From Tetramitus jugosus (taxonomy: Eukaryota; Heterolobosea; Eutetramitea; Acrasida; Vahlkampfiidae), in the NCBI GenBank assembly GCA_937625935.1, contig OW569367.1:310001-374000 (forward strand): a DNA stretch of 64,000 nucleotides, given 5' to 3'. Below the pieces are notes generated by a model. That model did not search any database. It had not been told where the DNA came from and worked only from the letters and a program-made list of their open reading frames with translations. Positions 17,552 through 27,714 of this stretch are shown here, in pieces. Each line of letters starts with the position of its first letter. Position 1 is the stretch's first letter. Both the position numbers and the translations under genes were made by a program.

Positions 17552-20500
17552 ATGCCGGGAACGATGACAACGATTCCAAATATTCTCTTCTTTTGTACGC
17601 CCCGATCTAACGGGGAATCATCAAAAATTCTTCAAAAGCCAAATTTCTTTCCTTGTTTTGTCGTTGCGAGGAACATCAAGATCACTCGTTATTATCGAAT
17701 CTTTTGTTCATACATCTACACAGTTCATGTGACCAGTGCACATCCTGCTTCAATAGAGAACATGATTGAAGAAGAACCCCAAACCTCCACCTATCCCTCC
17801 TCACTCTTCTTTAATACTGATGTGACAGCAGGCAAATTCTCAGCCGACGGTTTATCCGCCCTTTCGGCCAGCGACTTCGCACTTTGCGCACATGCGCAAA
17901 AGGCAAAAAAAGAAACAAGACGAACTAAACGAACAAAAGACGCCGTACAAGCTGTTGTTTTGACCTCTACAAGAGCACAGACCTCTCTCGCTCACCATCG
18001 TTATTCCAGATCCATCTCGTGCACAACGATGCAACAAGACAGCTGTTGTGACTCCAACAACAACAAAAACATGAAAAAAGATCAACTGAGCTTCAGTGAA
18101 GAAAACATGAAAAGGAACAAGGGCAGCACGAAGAATAATACCAATTATTATTCTAGTTCAAGCAATGACAATAGCTCAACTACAACAACAAGATCAACAA
18201 CTACAGTGCAAAATGAACGCCGGCGGCAACAAACAATTGGAATGGACCATTGGAACACTTATGAAAAACACTTTCGAAAATACTTTTTGTGCTTATTGGT
18301 TTCATTGATGCTGTTGTCACTGATACCGATTGATATGAATGCCAGGAGTTGGTACGTTTCAAGTGTCTTGTTCAACGTCATGTGCAATATCCTGATGAAT
18401 AAGATGGCTCGAAGCTTGATGCAACAGCAAGAACAACTGCATTTGTCGTCATCTTCTTCGGCAAAGAAGAGAATGAGAGAGGCAATGACGAATAATAATA
18501 ATGATGATAGCAATAGTGATGATATTACGAACGTTGATGAATGTTCGTTGTTGCAACAACCGTCCAGTTCACTGCGACAGTCTATTCTGTTTTTGTTACA
18601 GTTCACATGTTGGCCAAGAGCTGACCAAAAACTATTTTACCTCGAGTTTCTTCGATCAATGATCAACGGGTTAACGTTTCTTTGTGCTCAAGTACTAGTT
18701 GGTGCAGATTGTCCATTGTATATATGGGGCATATTAACACTGTACACGGATGCTCTGAGAGTGCAGTTTTCAGTGCAGAATTTTGCTCTTGTGATAGTTT
18801 CTGTTTTATCGATTGTGATTTCAATACCAATTGGTATGATATTGGGTCATTGTTCGGTCAATGTCATTGTAAATACCTTCTGTCTATTATTTATAACGGG
18901 TCTGAGTTGCCTGGGGATGATATACTTTATTACGCAAATGAACATGTTTGCTGCGGAGAAGAAGGTGAGTGCAACTCGGTTGCAAGCCGAGCAAATGTAT
19001 CGAGAGCTCTATATCCACGCGCCTAATATGTTTATTACGGTCAATTCTTCTTCGTTGAAGGTATTGAGTGTGAACAATGCTGTAATGAAGGCAACTGGAT
19101 TCAGTGAAGAAGAATTGTTGCAATCAGAGAGCGTTTTACATCTGTTTGTGGATAACGGTGTTTCGAGACATATGCTCGAAGAATTATTGTGCTCTTCTGA
19201 TTGCTCTTCTGGAAAAGCTGTTGAAGCCTACATGATCAACAAGTCAGAGACCAATGATACCGATAAGACTGAACACGATTTAATCGTATCTGTTTCTGTG
19301 AGTGCCATACGGTATTATGAGAACAATGTTGGACCAATGGATGGCACTCTGTTGTTGGCATTACATGACATCACAGGTCAGAAAAAGTTAATGCAAGAAT
19401 TAGTGTCTGCCAAAGAGAAAGCTGTCCAGTCTGATGTTGCGAAAAGCGAATTTATTAGTACGATGAATCATGAACTGCGCACGCCATTGAACGGTATTCA
19501 AGGTGCAGTAGAATTATGTTTTGCTTGCGTTCGCTCACTCCCTGAACCAAAAGAAGCAGTTGATCCAAGTAAACTCCGCGAGGTCATAGAGGAATGCATC
19601 GATCATTTGTACATAATACGTAGTTCTAGTAACCTACTTCTAGGTCTAGTGAACAATATTTTGGATTATAGTCGGATATCATACAACAAAGGAAAGAGAA
19701 GCTTGCGTAGTAATAGTATTGATATCGTTGACATTGCAGCGAGCATATCATTGGAACAAAAATCATTTGACATCAGAAAAATGTTGAAAGAAACATCAGA
19801 TTGTGTTCTATTCATTCAAGCCACAGCTAAAGAAATTGAATACTATGTTCAAATCAGTAAGAGTGTTCCACAATGTGTGATTGGAGATCGAAACCGGATT
19901 CAACAAGTGTGTATCAACTTAATGAGTAACGCTGTCAAATTTACGAACGCTGGTGGTTCGATACATGTGATTATCGATAGGAACTCATGTGATTCTGACT
20001 CTGTTGTTAGTTTGACATTCTCAGTCAAGGACTCTGGAATTGGCATCAAACAGGAACAGTTTGACAAACTATTTCATCAGTTTTCCCAGGTCCATGAAAG
20101 GTCAAGTAACTCAGATATTAACTCACAAACAGGCAGTGGTCTAGGATTATACATTAGCCATACAATCGTGTCATTGATGAATGGCTCTTTCAACGTCGAA
20201 TCAAACTACGGTGAGGGAACTTGCTTTGCATTTACTATCCAGCTCCCGATCGATACGAATACGTTGGATGGAGATACAGCTGATCATTCGATATCAGATG
20301 ACACATCAGAATATGAAACAATTTGTACGAATGTATCCAGAAGCAAAACTGAACAGAACAGTCACGAAGAAGGATATGAAATATATGGTCATGATCGGTC
20401 CAATACTCATGACCAGACGTCAAATGGTCCTCTAATTCTCGTTGCTGAAGATAATCCTATCAACCAACGAATAGTTACTAAGATGCTAGCGAACATGGGA

Positions 20501-20809
20501 ATGAGGAGTCAAATAGCCGGTGATGGACTTGTGTGTGTTGAGCTCTATGAAAAAGACCCGAAGAAGTATACAATGATCCTTATGGATCTGTTCATGCCTA
20601 GGAAATCTGGTGTCGATGCTACCAAAGACATTAGAGAGATCGAACTCAAAATGAACAAGAACATTCATATTCCAATCATTGCTATCACTGCAAGTGTGTC
20701 TCAAGAATCGATAGACCAGTGCCTTAGTGTTGGAATGGATGATTTCTTGTCCAAGCCCATCTCCCTTTCCTCCCTACAGGATACTATTGCCAAATATATG
20801 CAGACTTAG
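17552..20809 (+). CDS. Hybrid sensor histidine kinase with PAS and receiver domains
   Basis: The frame encodes up to 1085 residues. Residues 1-235 are low-complexity. Several membrane helices lie at about 243-470. A PAS-like domain follows at about 485-600 (LYIHAPNMF). The HisKA domain has phospho-acceptor His near 640 (MNHELRTPLNG). The HATPase domain spans about 770-905 (N box NLMSNAVKF, DSGIGI, GSGLGLYIS). A receiver domain fills about 955-1085, phospho-acceptor Asp near 1012 (MILMDLFMP) and conserved Lys in LSKPI. It is a membrane sensor that should pass phosphate through an Hpt protein. The true start is uncertain: ATG codons at about 17762 and 18029 are alternatives, and the first 150 residues do not look conserved. 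It converges with the next gene, 44 bp between stops. Confidence 0.85.
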   Translation: MPGTMTTIPNILFFCTPRSNGESSKILQKPNFFPCFVVARNIKITRYYRIFCSYIYTVHVTSAHPASIENMIEEEPQTSTYPSSLFFNTDVTAGKFSADGLSALSASDFALCAHAQKAKKETRRTKRTKDAVQAVVLTSTRAQTSLAHHRYSRSISCTTMQQDSCCDSNNNKNMKKDQLSFSEENMKRNKGSTKNNTNYYSSSSNDNSSTTTTRSTTTVQNERRRQQTIGMDHWNTYEKHFRKYFLCLLVSLMLLSLIPIDMNARSWYVSSVLFNVMCNILMNKMARSLMQQQEQLHLSSSSSAKKRMREAMTNNNNDDSNSDDITNVDECSLLQQPSSSLRQSILFLLQFTCWPRADQKLFYLEFLRSMINGLTFLCAQVLVGADCPLYIWGILTLYTDALRVQFSVQNFALVIVSVLSIVISIPIGMILGHCSVNVIVNTFCLLFITGLSCLGMIYFITQMNMFAAEKKVSATRLQAEQMYRELYIHAPNMFITVNSSSLKVLSVNNAVMKATGFSEEELLQSESVLHLFVDNGVSRHMLEELLCSSDCSSGKAVEAYMINKSETNDTDKTEHDLIVSVSVSAIRYYENNVGPMDGTLLLALHDITGQKKLMQELVSAKEKAVQSDVAKSEFISTMNHELRTPLNGIQGAVELCFACVRSLPEPKEAVDPSKLREVIEECIDHLYIIRSSSNLLLGLVNNILDYSRISYNKGKRSLRSNSIDIVDIAASISLEQKSFDIRKMLKETSDCVLFIQATAKEIEYYVQISKSVPQCVIGDRNRIQQVCINLMSNAVKFTNAGGSIHVIIDRNSCDSDSVVSLTFSVKDSGIGIKQEQFDKLFHQFSQVHERSSNSDINSQTGSGLGLYISHTIVSLMNGSFNVESNYGEGTCFAFTIQLPIDTNTLDGDTADHSISDDTSEYETICTNVSRSKTEQNSHEEGYEIYGHDRSNTHDQTSNGPLILVAEDNPINQRIVTKMLANMGMRSQIAGDGLVCVELYEKDPKKYTMILMDLFMPRKSGVDATKDIREIELKMNKNIHIPIIAITASVSQESIDQCLSVGMDDFLSKPISLSSLQDTIAKYMQT

Positions 20810-20853
20810 TTTAATGTAAATATATGACAATCAGTCATAAACTCGGCCGATAT

Positions 20854-22149
20854 TTATTGAACAGGAGTTAACTTCAACATTTGCACGTCGTTTGGTGCGA
20901 TTTTGTATGGTGAAGAATAAATTCCATTGTAAATACCCAAATCTTGATGAGTCCACAAATCCCTGACCCTAAATCGTTTGTTCGCACTCACGTGTAAGTG
21001 AGATACCCAATCAATGACAATCTGTTCATCCTTGTACATCCACTCTGATGAGACAGCAGGACCAACATTGAACAATACAATCGCAAATGATCCATCTGAC
21101 AAAGGTTTTACCCAAACTTCTGTATTCTTGCAATAGGATAGGCTGGAGCAGTAACCGTGAAGAAGACCGGATTGTTCGCTGTGTACCATTGTGCCTTGAA
21201 TACCCAGTGGATCTTGATTCACTTCGATCACCTCTCTATTGGAGATGATCTCAAACACCCACGGCAACATACGTCTCAAATCATTACCCAATATTAATGG
21301 AGCGTTAATAATTGCCCATAGAGAGAAGTGTGACTTGGACTGAACAGGTGTCAAACTCACCTTTGGCATGTCCTTCAGATTGAAAACTGTTCCATTTACA
21401 CCGACCTCCAACATGTCTGGGTCGTTCCAAGCACCTGGTCCTGAAAATGAACCTAATTTCTTCTGACTGTCGAGTATCATGACAACTCTGCTCCACATTG
21501 GGAAAATATCCATCGTTGTCCTCCATGAATTGGCAATCTTGGGTGCCCAATTCCAAGTGTCATGTCTGCCCCAGTTACAAATCGAATAAAAGATTGGTCT
21601 TCCCGTCTGATTCAAGGCCTGGCTCATCCTTGTGTAGTCAACCCAAGGCTCAATCATCTCATCAATGGTCAAATGGCAAGTATCGAGCTTCAAATAGTCA
21701 ATCTTCCATTCTGCGAACGTCTGTGCATCCAACTCATAAAAACCGTGAGATCCTGGACGTTTCTGACACGTTTTCTTGCCCACATCACTGTAGATGCCCA
21801 ATTTCAATCCTCTCTTGTGAGCATACTGGCTCAAGAAACGAATACCTCGAGGAAAGCGCTTCGAATCAGGCACTAACCTCTTGGTTGTCACGTTTCTCTC
21901 CATCTCGGCCCAGCAATCATCAATAACAACATACTGATAGCCAATTTTTGACAATCCAGATTGAACCAATTGATCCATAGTATCTAGAATTAACTGTTCA
22001 GAAATGTCACAATTAAAAGTGTTCCAACTGTTCCAACCCATTTGTGGAGTCAACCCAAGACCATTGTCCAAACAGTCAACCAACGAAAACAACAAACAAC
22101 AACTGCACAAGGAAGTAAATAGCAACCGAATCAAAGACATTGAAGACAT
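20854..22149 (-). CDS. Alpha-galactosidase, GH27, secreted or lysosomal
   Basis: A 431-residue protein from ATG 22149 (a second ATG is at 22140). The frame extends further upstream only through a non-ATG codon. A signal peptide is at about 1-26 (LLFTSLCSCCLLFSLVDC). The mature protein starts with the GH27 hallmark LTPQMGWNSWNTF. The catalytic nucleophile Asp is in YLKLDTC and the acid/base Asp in WNDPDM; VVIDDCW is the conserved substrate-binding segment. Length fits the alpha-galactosidase family. It should remove terminal alpha-linked galactose from glycans or glycolipids, in phagolysosomes or secreted for feeding on plant or microbial polymers. Confidence 0.92.
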   Translation of the reverse strand: MSSMSLIRLLFTSLCSCCLLFSLVDCLDNGLGLTPQMGWNSWNTFNCDISEQLILDTMDQLVQSGLSKIGYQYVVIDDCWAEMERNVTTKRLVPDSKRFPRGIRFLSQYAHKRGLKLGIYSDVGKKTCQKRPGSHGFYELDAQTFAEWKIDYLKLDTCHLTIDEMIEPWVDYTRMSQALNQTGRPIFYSICNWGRHDTWNWAPKIANSWRTTMDIFPMWSRVVMILDSQKKLGSFSGPGAWNDPDMLEVGVNGTVFNLKDMPKVSLTPVQSKSHFSLWAIINAPLILGNDLRRMLPWVFEIISNREVIEVNQDPLGIQGTMVHSEQSGLLHGYCSSLSYCKNTEVWVKPLSDGSFAIVLFNVGPAVSSEWMYKDEQIVIDWVSHLHVSANKRFRVRDLWTHQDLGIYNGIYSSPYKIAPNDVQMLKLTPVQ

Positions 22150-22579
22150 TGTTTGGAGTGAACTGATTTTTGATTTTGTTCTGGTTGGGATTTTTGATTT
22201 ATGACATCTGAGTTGGGTATTAACGAGTGCACGTTCTTCCTTTTGTTCAAAGAGAAACAAATTTCACACCAATGTCTCATGTTAACCCACAACTTAATCT
22301 TCTCAGATAAGATCGAAAAACCATTCAAGTCGTTGACCGGAGAGCAACGGACAAGGATTCCGTTCAGAAAATTGCGCAAATTGGTCTCTCCAAACTCGGA
22401 ACATCGCCCCTTCAACCTGTTTTTGGGAGAGATCGGAGTAACCCACATAATGAACAAACGAAAAGAAAACCACGACCCTACAACAAAGAAGAACACTTGA
22501 AGTCACATTCAAACGGAAAGAGAGCTCTATAGACACATATTTTTTTGGAGAGCTGTGTGAATAATAACAACGACACAAT

Positions 22580-23863
22580 ATGACCATGACCAACAACAAC
22601 TACGATGCTTACTCTACGTTTGACGATTTTTCAATTGGTGGTAGCAGTAGTGGTAGCAATGATCTTGCATCGTTGTTGTTTCCCATGTCGTTTGCTTCTG
22701 TAACGGCCAATAATGGAACTGTGGGGCCTTCAAAGGGGGAGCTTGTTTTGGCGCGCATTTCTAGCCTTGCTGATTATGCTTCGTTTGTGGCGACGGGAAT
22801 TTATTTACTGTATGTTTTGGCGCGAACCTTGTATTCTGTGCCTTGGGCAGCGTGTCCGCCAGTGCGAAAGCTAAAGAATATGATCATGCCGAAAAAATCC
22901 AAAGCGGCAGCAGCTGCGGCACCCCACGCAACATGGTCTGACTTTTATGTGCGATCACAGTCAGAGTGCTACTTGTTGTCGAGACCAGTAGGGCGCATTA
23001 TTCTGTGTCTCATATTCACAGAATTTTTAACTACGATGCCATCCATGATCAACAAGTATTATGTCAACAAGGACATCAAAGCGCCGCAGAGCTTTTGTGG
23101 ATACCAAGGCTTTTCCATTCAGTTCTTTGGTCTTGCAACTCACTTTTGGTGTCTTGTTATTGGTATTTGGATGTTTTGGATTCTTGTGCTGCAAAACAGA
23201 TCGAATCTGAGGAATTTGGAAATGTTGTCACACATTTTTGTGTGGGGTGTTTCTGCTGTATTAGTCACTATACCTATAGGCATGGGTTTGTTTGGTGGTG
23301 CAGGTGGTTACTGTTGGATTCATGGAGGTACAAAGCAGGGAATTGCACTGCGGTTCGGTGTATTCTATATTCCATTGTGGCTTTCTTTGTTTACTGTGAT
23401 CATACTGTATATTATTACCATCATACATATGCTGCGGGTACAAACTAGATCTCTTCGAAACTCTACTCGTCAAAAGAAGATGAAGCACATATCGACGAGT
23501 ATGAAACTGTATATTAAGTTGCTTGGGCTGCCGATGATTTATGTCATTTGTTGGACATTTCCTAGTATCAGAAGAATTGCAGAGATTAAGGTCAAGAACA
23601 TACCTGTTTGGCTCAAATTTATGCACGGCATCTCCAGCAGTCCTCATGGCTTCTACAATACGCTTCTGTTCTTTGCGAGTGAGTTGATTGGTTCCTTCTT
23701 CGATAGAAGGGCAAGAATGCGATCAGAACATCAAATATGTGATGTTCATCTCCAAGAGTCAACCGTCGATTACATTCGGTGGATGGAAGAGGGAAATGAA
23801 ACAGAGGATGAGAACCTGGAAGCTGATGTTCAATCCCAGACTGAGCAACCCCTTGAATTGTAA
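22580..23863 (+). CDS. Seven-transmembrane receptor, cAMP-receptor-like GPCR
   Basis: A 427-residue membrane protein with about seven hydrophobic helices: near residues 58-80, 135-155, 180-205, 218-240, 258-285, 312-332 and 345-372. The second extracellular-type loop contains GGYCWI, and helix 7 contains SPHGFYNTLLF, both like the Dictyostelium-type cAMP receptor/Git3 group. Basic residues after helix 5 (RSLRNSTRQKKMK) fit a G-protein-facing loop. The ligand is unknown. The N-terminus is Ser/Gly/Asn-rich and could be extracellular. Confidence 0.75.
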   Translation: MTMTNNNYDAYSTFDDFSIGGSSSGSNDLASLLFPMSFASVTANNGTVGPSKGELVLARISSLADYASFVATGIYLLYVLARTLYSVPWAACPPVRKLKNMIMPKKSKAAAAAAPHATWSDFYVRSQSECYLLSRPVGRIILCLIFTEFLTTMPSMINKYYVNKDIKAPQSFCGYQGFSIQFFGLATHFWCLVIGIWMFWILVLQNRSNLRNLEMLSHIFVWGVSAVLVTIPIGMGLFGGAGGYCWIHGGTKQGIALRFGVFYIPLWLSLFTVIILYIITIIHMLRVQTRSLRNSTRQKKMKHISTSMKLYIKLLGLPMIYVICWTFPSIRRIAEIKVKNIPVWLKFMHGISSSPHGFYNTLLFFASELIGSFFDRRARMRSEHQICDVHLQESTVDYIRWMEEGNETEDENLEADVQSQTEQPLEL

Positions 23864-24063
23864 TACAGTGAGTTGGGTAACATCTTGCCTAGCAAGAATA
23901 GGCTTCTCAAGAAGTTCAAAATTTTGTTTTACAATAAATTAGGTCGTAGGTGATTTGTGAGTACTCCTTGAAAAATATCCATGCAGTAGTGCGGAGAAAG
24001 TTTGACCAAAATGCTCAAAAATTTTTCTTTCGATTGGGGTGATCTTTTTGTGTGAACAAAAAC

Positions 24064-25443
24064 ATGAGTAAGAGAGTTGTAATCACAGGATTAGGCATCG
24101 TTTCTCCACTGGGTCACTCCATTGAATCATTCTGGGGTGCATTGTTGAAAAATCAAACGGCCATCCGTTCCTTCCCGCCTTTTCATCCAGAAATGGCCGA
24201 TCCGAGCGCAACTACAGCTAACGGCGCCAAATTAGCTGCGCAGTGGAACGACTTGAAAATACCTGTCAAGGTCGCCGCCAGTATCGACTCACATGATTTT
24301 CTGAACAATCATCTGCGTCCTTACCTTCAATCTCCACAATGCCACAAGGATATTGTGCAATCAAGAATTACGCCATTCATTCAATATGCTCTGATTGCGA
24401 CCAATCAAGCTTTGAAGGATGCAAACTGGAACCCTAGAGAGCTAACAATGAGAGATCAGTTAAACACTGGTGTTGTACTTGGTTCAGGCATGCCTGATAT
24501 AGATGAAGTTACGACAGTTCATGATCAAGTGCAACAGCACAATTATCGTAGGGTCAATCCACTGTTCATACCCAAAATGTTGATCAATATGCCTGCTGGT
24601 TATGTTTCGATTCAACATCAACTCAAGGGGCCTAATGTCTGTGTCAGTACAGCGTGTGCAACAGGTGCACAAGCTATTGCTGATGCATACCGATATATTC
24701 AGTTTGGTGATGCAAAGGTTATGGTTGCTGGTGGAACGGAAGCTAGTTTGAATGCAGTGTGCTTTGCTGGATTCTCAAGATTGAGGGCACTGTCTCTGAG
24801 TGATAATGAATCTGCTTCGAGTCCATTTGATGCCAATAGAACTGGATTTGTTATGGGAGAGGGATCCGGAGTCGTAGTTCTTGAAGACTATGAGCATGCA
24901 GTGAATCGAGGTGCAAAGATTTATTGTGAAATGACTGGGTATGGTTTGTCTGGTGATGCCTATCACATTACCTCTCCTTCACCTGATGGTGATGCAGCTA
25001 CAGCTGTGATGAAGAGAGCTGTGGCAGGTGATGTCATGGCACCAAATGATCATTCTGCCTTCAAGCAAGTTGACTATATTAATGCTCATGCCACATCAAC
25101 CAAGGTCGGTGATCGAATCGAAATGAATGCCATCATGAAGTTGTTTGGAGAGTCAAATCCAGATCTTCGTGTCAGCAGTATCAAGGGATCCATCGGTCAT
25201 CTGCTGGGCGCATCTGGCTCTGTCGAAGCCATTGCAACCATCCTGTCCCTCTACAACAACCAAATTCCAGTAACTCGAAATCTAACGCAGTTGGATGAAG
25301 ATGTCAACGAGAATGAACAATGGAGGAAGGTGTTCATGGTCGGTGAACAACACGGACAACCACACAATATTCGAACTGCCGTTTCCAACTCATTTGGTTT
25401 CGGAGGAACGAATGCCTCCCTTTGCTTTACCAAACATTCATAA
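24064..25443 (+). CDS. Beta-ketoacyl-ACP synthase II (mitochondrial FAS II, OXSM/FabF type)
   Basis: A 459-residue protein from ATG 24064; the frame extends 12 nt upstream only via GTG. It starts with the KAS pattern KRVVITGLGIVSPLG. The active-site Cys is in VSTACATGAQA (about 198). The two catalytic His are in YINAHATSTKVGD (about 342) and SIGHLLGASG (about 379), giving the Cys-His-His triad. The family condenses malonyl-ACP with acyl-ACP. A single-domain enzyme in a protist usually belongs to the mitochondrial type II system that supplies lipoate precursors. No strong targeting peptide is visible, so the location is inferred. Confidence 0.92.
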   Translation: MSKRVVITGLGIVSPLGHSIESFWGALLKNQTAIRSFPPFHPEMADPSATTANGAKLAAQWNDLKIPVKVAASIDSHDFLNNHLRPYLQSPQCHKDIVQSRITPFIQYALIATNQALKDANWNPRELTMRDQLNTGVVLGSGMPDIDEVTTVHDQVQQHNYRRVNPLFIPKMLINMPAGYVSIQHQLKGPNVCVSTACATGAQAIADAYRYIQFGDAKVMVAGGTEASLNAVCFAGFSRLRALSLSDNESASSPFDANRTGFVMGEGSGVVVLEDYEHAVNRGAKIYCEMTGYGLSGDAYHITSPSPDGDAATAVMKRAVAGDVMAPNDHSAFKQVDYINAHATSTKVGDRIEMNAIMKLFGESNPDLRVSSIKGSIGHLLGASGSVEAIATILSLYNNQIPVTRNLTQLDEDVNENEQWRKVFMVGEQHGQPHNIRTAVSNSFGFGGTNASLCFTKHS

Positions 25444-25572
25444 AGCATTTATTTATTGTAGTGTAATTGATCAACATTTTGTATTTGAGAAAAGACTTGC
25501 AGTCATTGTATTTGGTATCTCTCAATATTATAGTACAGGAAAATCTTTGCAGATTGAAATACATTCAATAGA

Positions 25573-27171
25573 TTACAGAGGAGACAAGATTTCATCCATT
25601 GGACAATCATTCTCCTGTATGGACAATGGATCAATGCCGTATTTGACCTTACCGGCTGATCTTCGATCGCTGCCGGACTTTGCTTCCGCGTCCACAGATG
25701 CGTGATAGTTCTCGGTGACCAATCGACGAATATTGTGTTGACTCCAATAAGTCTCCAATCTTCTTGGTGTTTTGGCCTCTCGCTGCTCCATTGGAATCCA
25801 CTTCTTATCCTTGTCACCAATATACTTTTGTCTTGGTCTGAAAATACGAACACCACTCGGGTCCTTCAATGCCTCATTCCAATGTGCCAACCATCCGGCT
25901 ACTCTTGGAATAGTGAACAAAACGGGGAACATGTCTGTTGGGAAACCCATTGCCTGATAAATCAAACCACTGTAAAAATCAATGTTCGGATAGAGCTTAC
26001 GAGACACAAAGTAATCATCAGCCAATGCTTGTCTCTCCAACTCCTCTGCAATCTCCCACAAGTGTGTTCTGGGGCACACCTGGAACACATCCTGTGCAAT
26101 CTGCTTCAGAATGGACGCTCTTGGATCATTGTTCTTGTAGATTCTGTGACCGAATCCCATCAATCTTCGCTTCTTGGACTTGACACCATCGAGGAACGCA
26201 GGAATATTCTCCACGCATGCAATCTCCTTGAGCATGCGCAAAACAGCTTCATTGGCACCGCCATGCAATGGTCCATAGAGAGCACCAGCAGCAGCAGACA
26301 CTGCAGTGTACGGATCGACAAGTGAGCTACTCACATGTCTCATGGTAGCCGTAGAGCAATTCATCTCATGATCCGCATGCAGAATAAACATGACATCAAG
26401 AGCTTTCGCAAGAACAGGATGTGGCTTGTATTCAGGCTCTGACAAGCGATCCATCATGTACAAAAAGTTTTCCGTATAGGACAAGTTGTTCACAGGATTG
26501 TTGTAGGGTCTTCCGATGCGATGCCTGTACGCACAGGCAGCAATCGTGGACACCTTACCCAAAATTCTAAAAATTTGCTTATTTCTCAAATTTTCATCGC
26601 GATAAAGATTGGCGCCCTTGAGCGCAGGATTGGCCTCCTCGTAAAACGTGCTCAATGCAGCCATGGAGCTAATGAGCATGCCCATGGGGTGAGCATCATA
26701 ACGAAACGTTTCCATCTGAGACACCAAATTCTCATGAATAAACGTGTGAGTCATAATTTTTCTCTCCCAATCATCGTATTCCCTCTTGGAGGGCAATGAA
26801 CCGTAAATGAGCAGATAGGAAACTTCTAAAAAATTGGAGTGGCGAGCCAACTCTTCAATCTTGTATCCTCTGTACATCATGACACCATTCTCGCCATCAA
26901 TGTAGCAAATGGAAGAGGCAGCAACAGCAGTGTTCATAAAAGCAGCATCAAACAGAGTAAGACCAGTGGGATCTTTGTCTGACAGTGTCAATTTCTTGAA
27001 TTCAGTGGCGTCGATAAAGCTTTCATCTGTAATGGGTATCTCAATTGTTTTTCCAGTTCGATTGTCAGTTACTGAAATGGTGTTTTTTGTTGTTGTTGTT
27101 GTTGTGGTGGTGGTGGTGGTGGTTTGTGGTGGAGGTGGAGTGGTATCCTCCAGTGAAGCACTACTTGTCAT
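25573..27171 (-). CDS. Citrate synthase
   Basis: A 532-residue protein. The catalytic residues of the family are visible: His in GPLHGGANEA (about 305), His in GFGHRIYKNNDPR (about 342) and Asp in NIDFYSG (about 397). It condenses oxaloacetate with acetyl-CoA. Sequence style (PRVAGWLAHWNEAL, RPRQKYIG) is closer to the bacterial/glyoxysomal type than to the classical mitochondrial type. The N-terminus holds about 12 consecutive Thr, from an ACA/ACC repeat, and is not a typical presequence. The C-terminus ends in SPL, so there is no canonical SKL-type peroxisomal signal. Location is therefore unclear. Confidence 0.92.
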   Translation of the reverse strand: MTSSASLEDTTPPPPQTTTTTTTTTTTTKNTISVTDNRTGKTIEIPITDESFIDATEFKKLTLSDKDPTGLTLFDAAFMNTAVAASSICYIDGENGVMMYRGYKIEELARHSNFLEVSYLLIYGSLPSKREYDDWERKIMTHTFIHENLVSQMETFRYDAHPMGMLISSMAALSTFYEEANPALKGANLYRDENLRNKQIFRILGKVSTIAACAYRHRIGRPYNNPVNNLSYTENFLYMMDRLSEPEYKPHPVLAKALDVMFILHADHEMNCSTATMRHVSSSLVDPYTAVSAAAGALYGPLHGGANEAVLRMLKEIACVENIPAFLDGVKSKKRRLMGFGHRIYKNNDPRASILKQIAQDVFQVCPRTHLWEIAEELERQALADDYFVSRKLYPNIDFYSGLIYQAMGFPTDMFPVLFTIPRVAGWLAHWNEALKDPSGVRIFRPRQKYIGDKDKKWIPMEQREAKTPRRLETYWSQHNIRRLVTENYHASVDAEAKSGSDRRSAGKVKYGIDPLSIQENDCPMDEILSPL

Positions 27172-27714
27172 TGATTTCTGTTAGTTGTTGCTTGTTGTTA
27201 CTGTTGGTTGTTGTTAAAAGCTTTTTTTTGTATGCTGCTGCTGTTGGATCAGGAAGGCCTTGGGCGTAAATGTGAAACCAAAAGCTTTTTTGTGTTCGCT
27301 GCGCACCCATGGGTTGTTGCTATTTTTAACGTTGTTGACTGCAGATGAAAATGAAACAGCAATCTCTACGTTGGGCAAATAATCCGGACTGAAGTGCCAA
27401 CAGTGCACAACATGACTTGAGTCACTAAGGAACGTTTTGTATGCTGGGGAAGAAGGTATTTCGTTCAATTATTGAAGATGCCTCTTGCATGCTTTCCAAT
27501 TCATAGGTATTGTGTCGCAATTTTGCTTTTGATTTCTTGGTTGTCACAAGGGTTATTCTCTCCCATCATTGTTGTCATTCTGATGATGATTCATGGAGGT
27601 GGTTGAAGAAGATCAGTCAACCGAACAATATTCCGATCAATCGAAAAATTCGAAAAACTAAAAAAACACAAACACAAAGAGTGCCATTATCTCTGTTAAC
27701 AAGAATATATACTA
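27172..27714. promoter_or_regulatory. Divergent intergenic region, citrate synthase/SERBP1-like genes
   Basis: About 543 bp between divergent start codons. It contains two copies of the palindrome AAAAGCTTTT followed by T runs (about 27216 and 27281) and no convincing gene. Function as promoter sequence is an inference from position. Confidence 0.35.

Noticed and set aside
27045-27269. Plus-strand frame rich in Val/Trp opposite the citrate synthase start
   Set aside because: It is the antisense of the poly-Thr repeat, not a gene.
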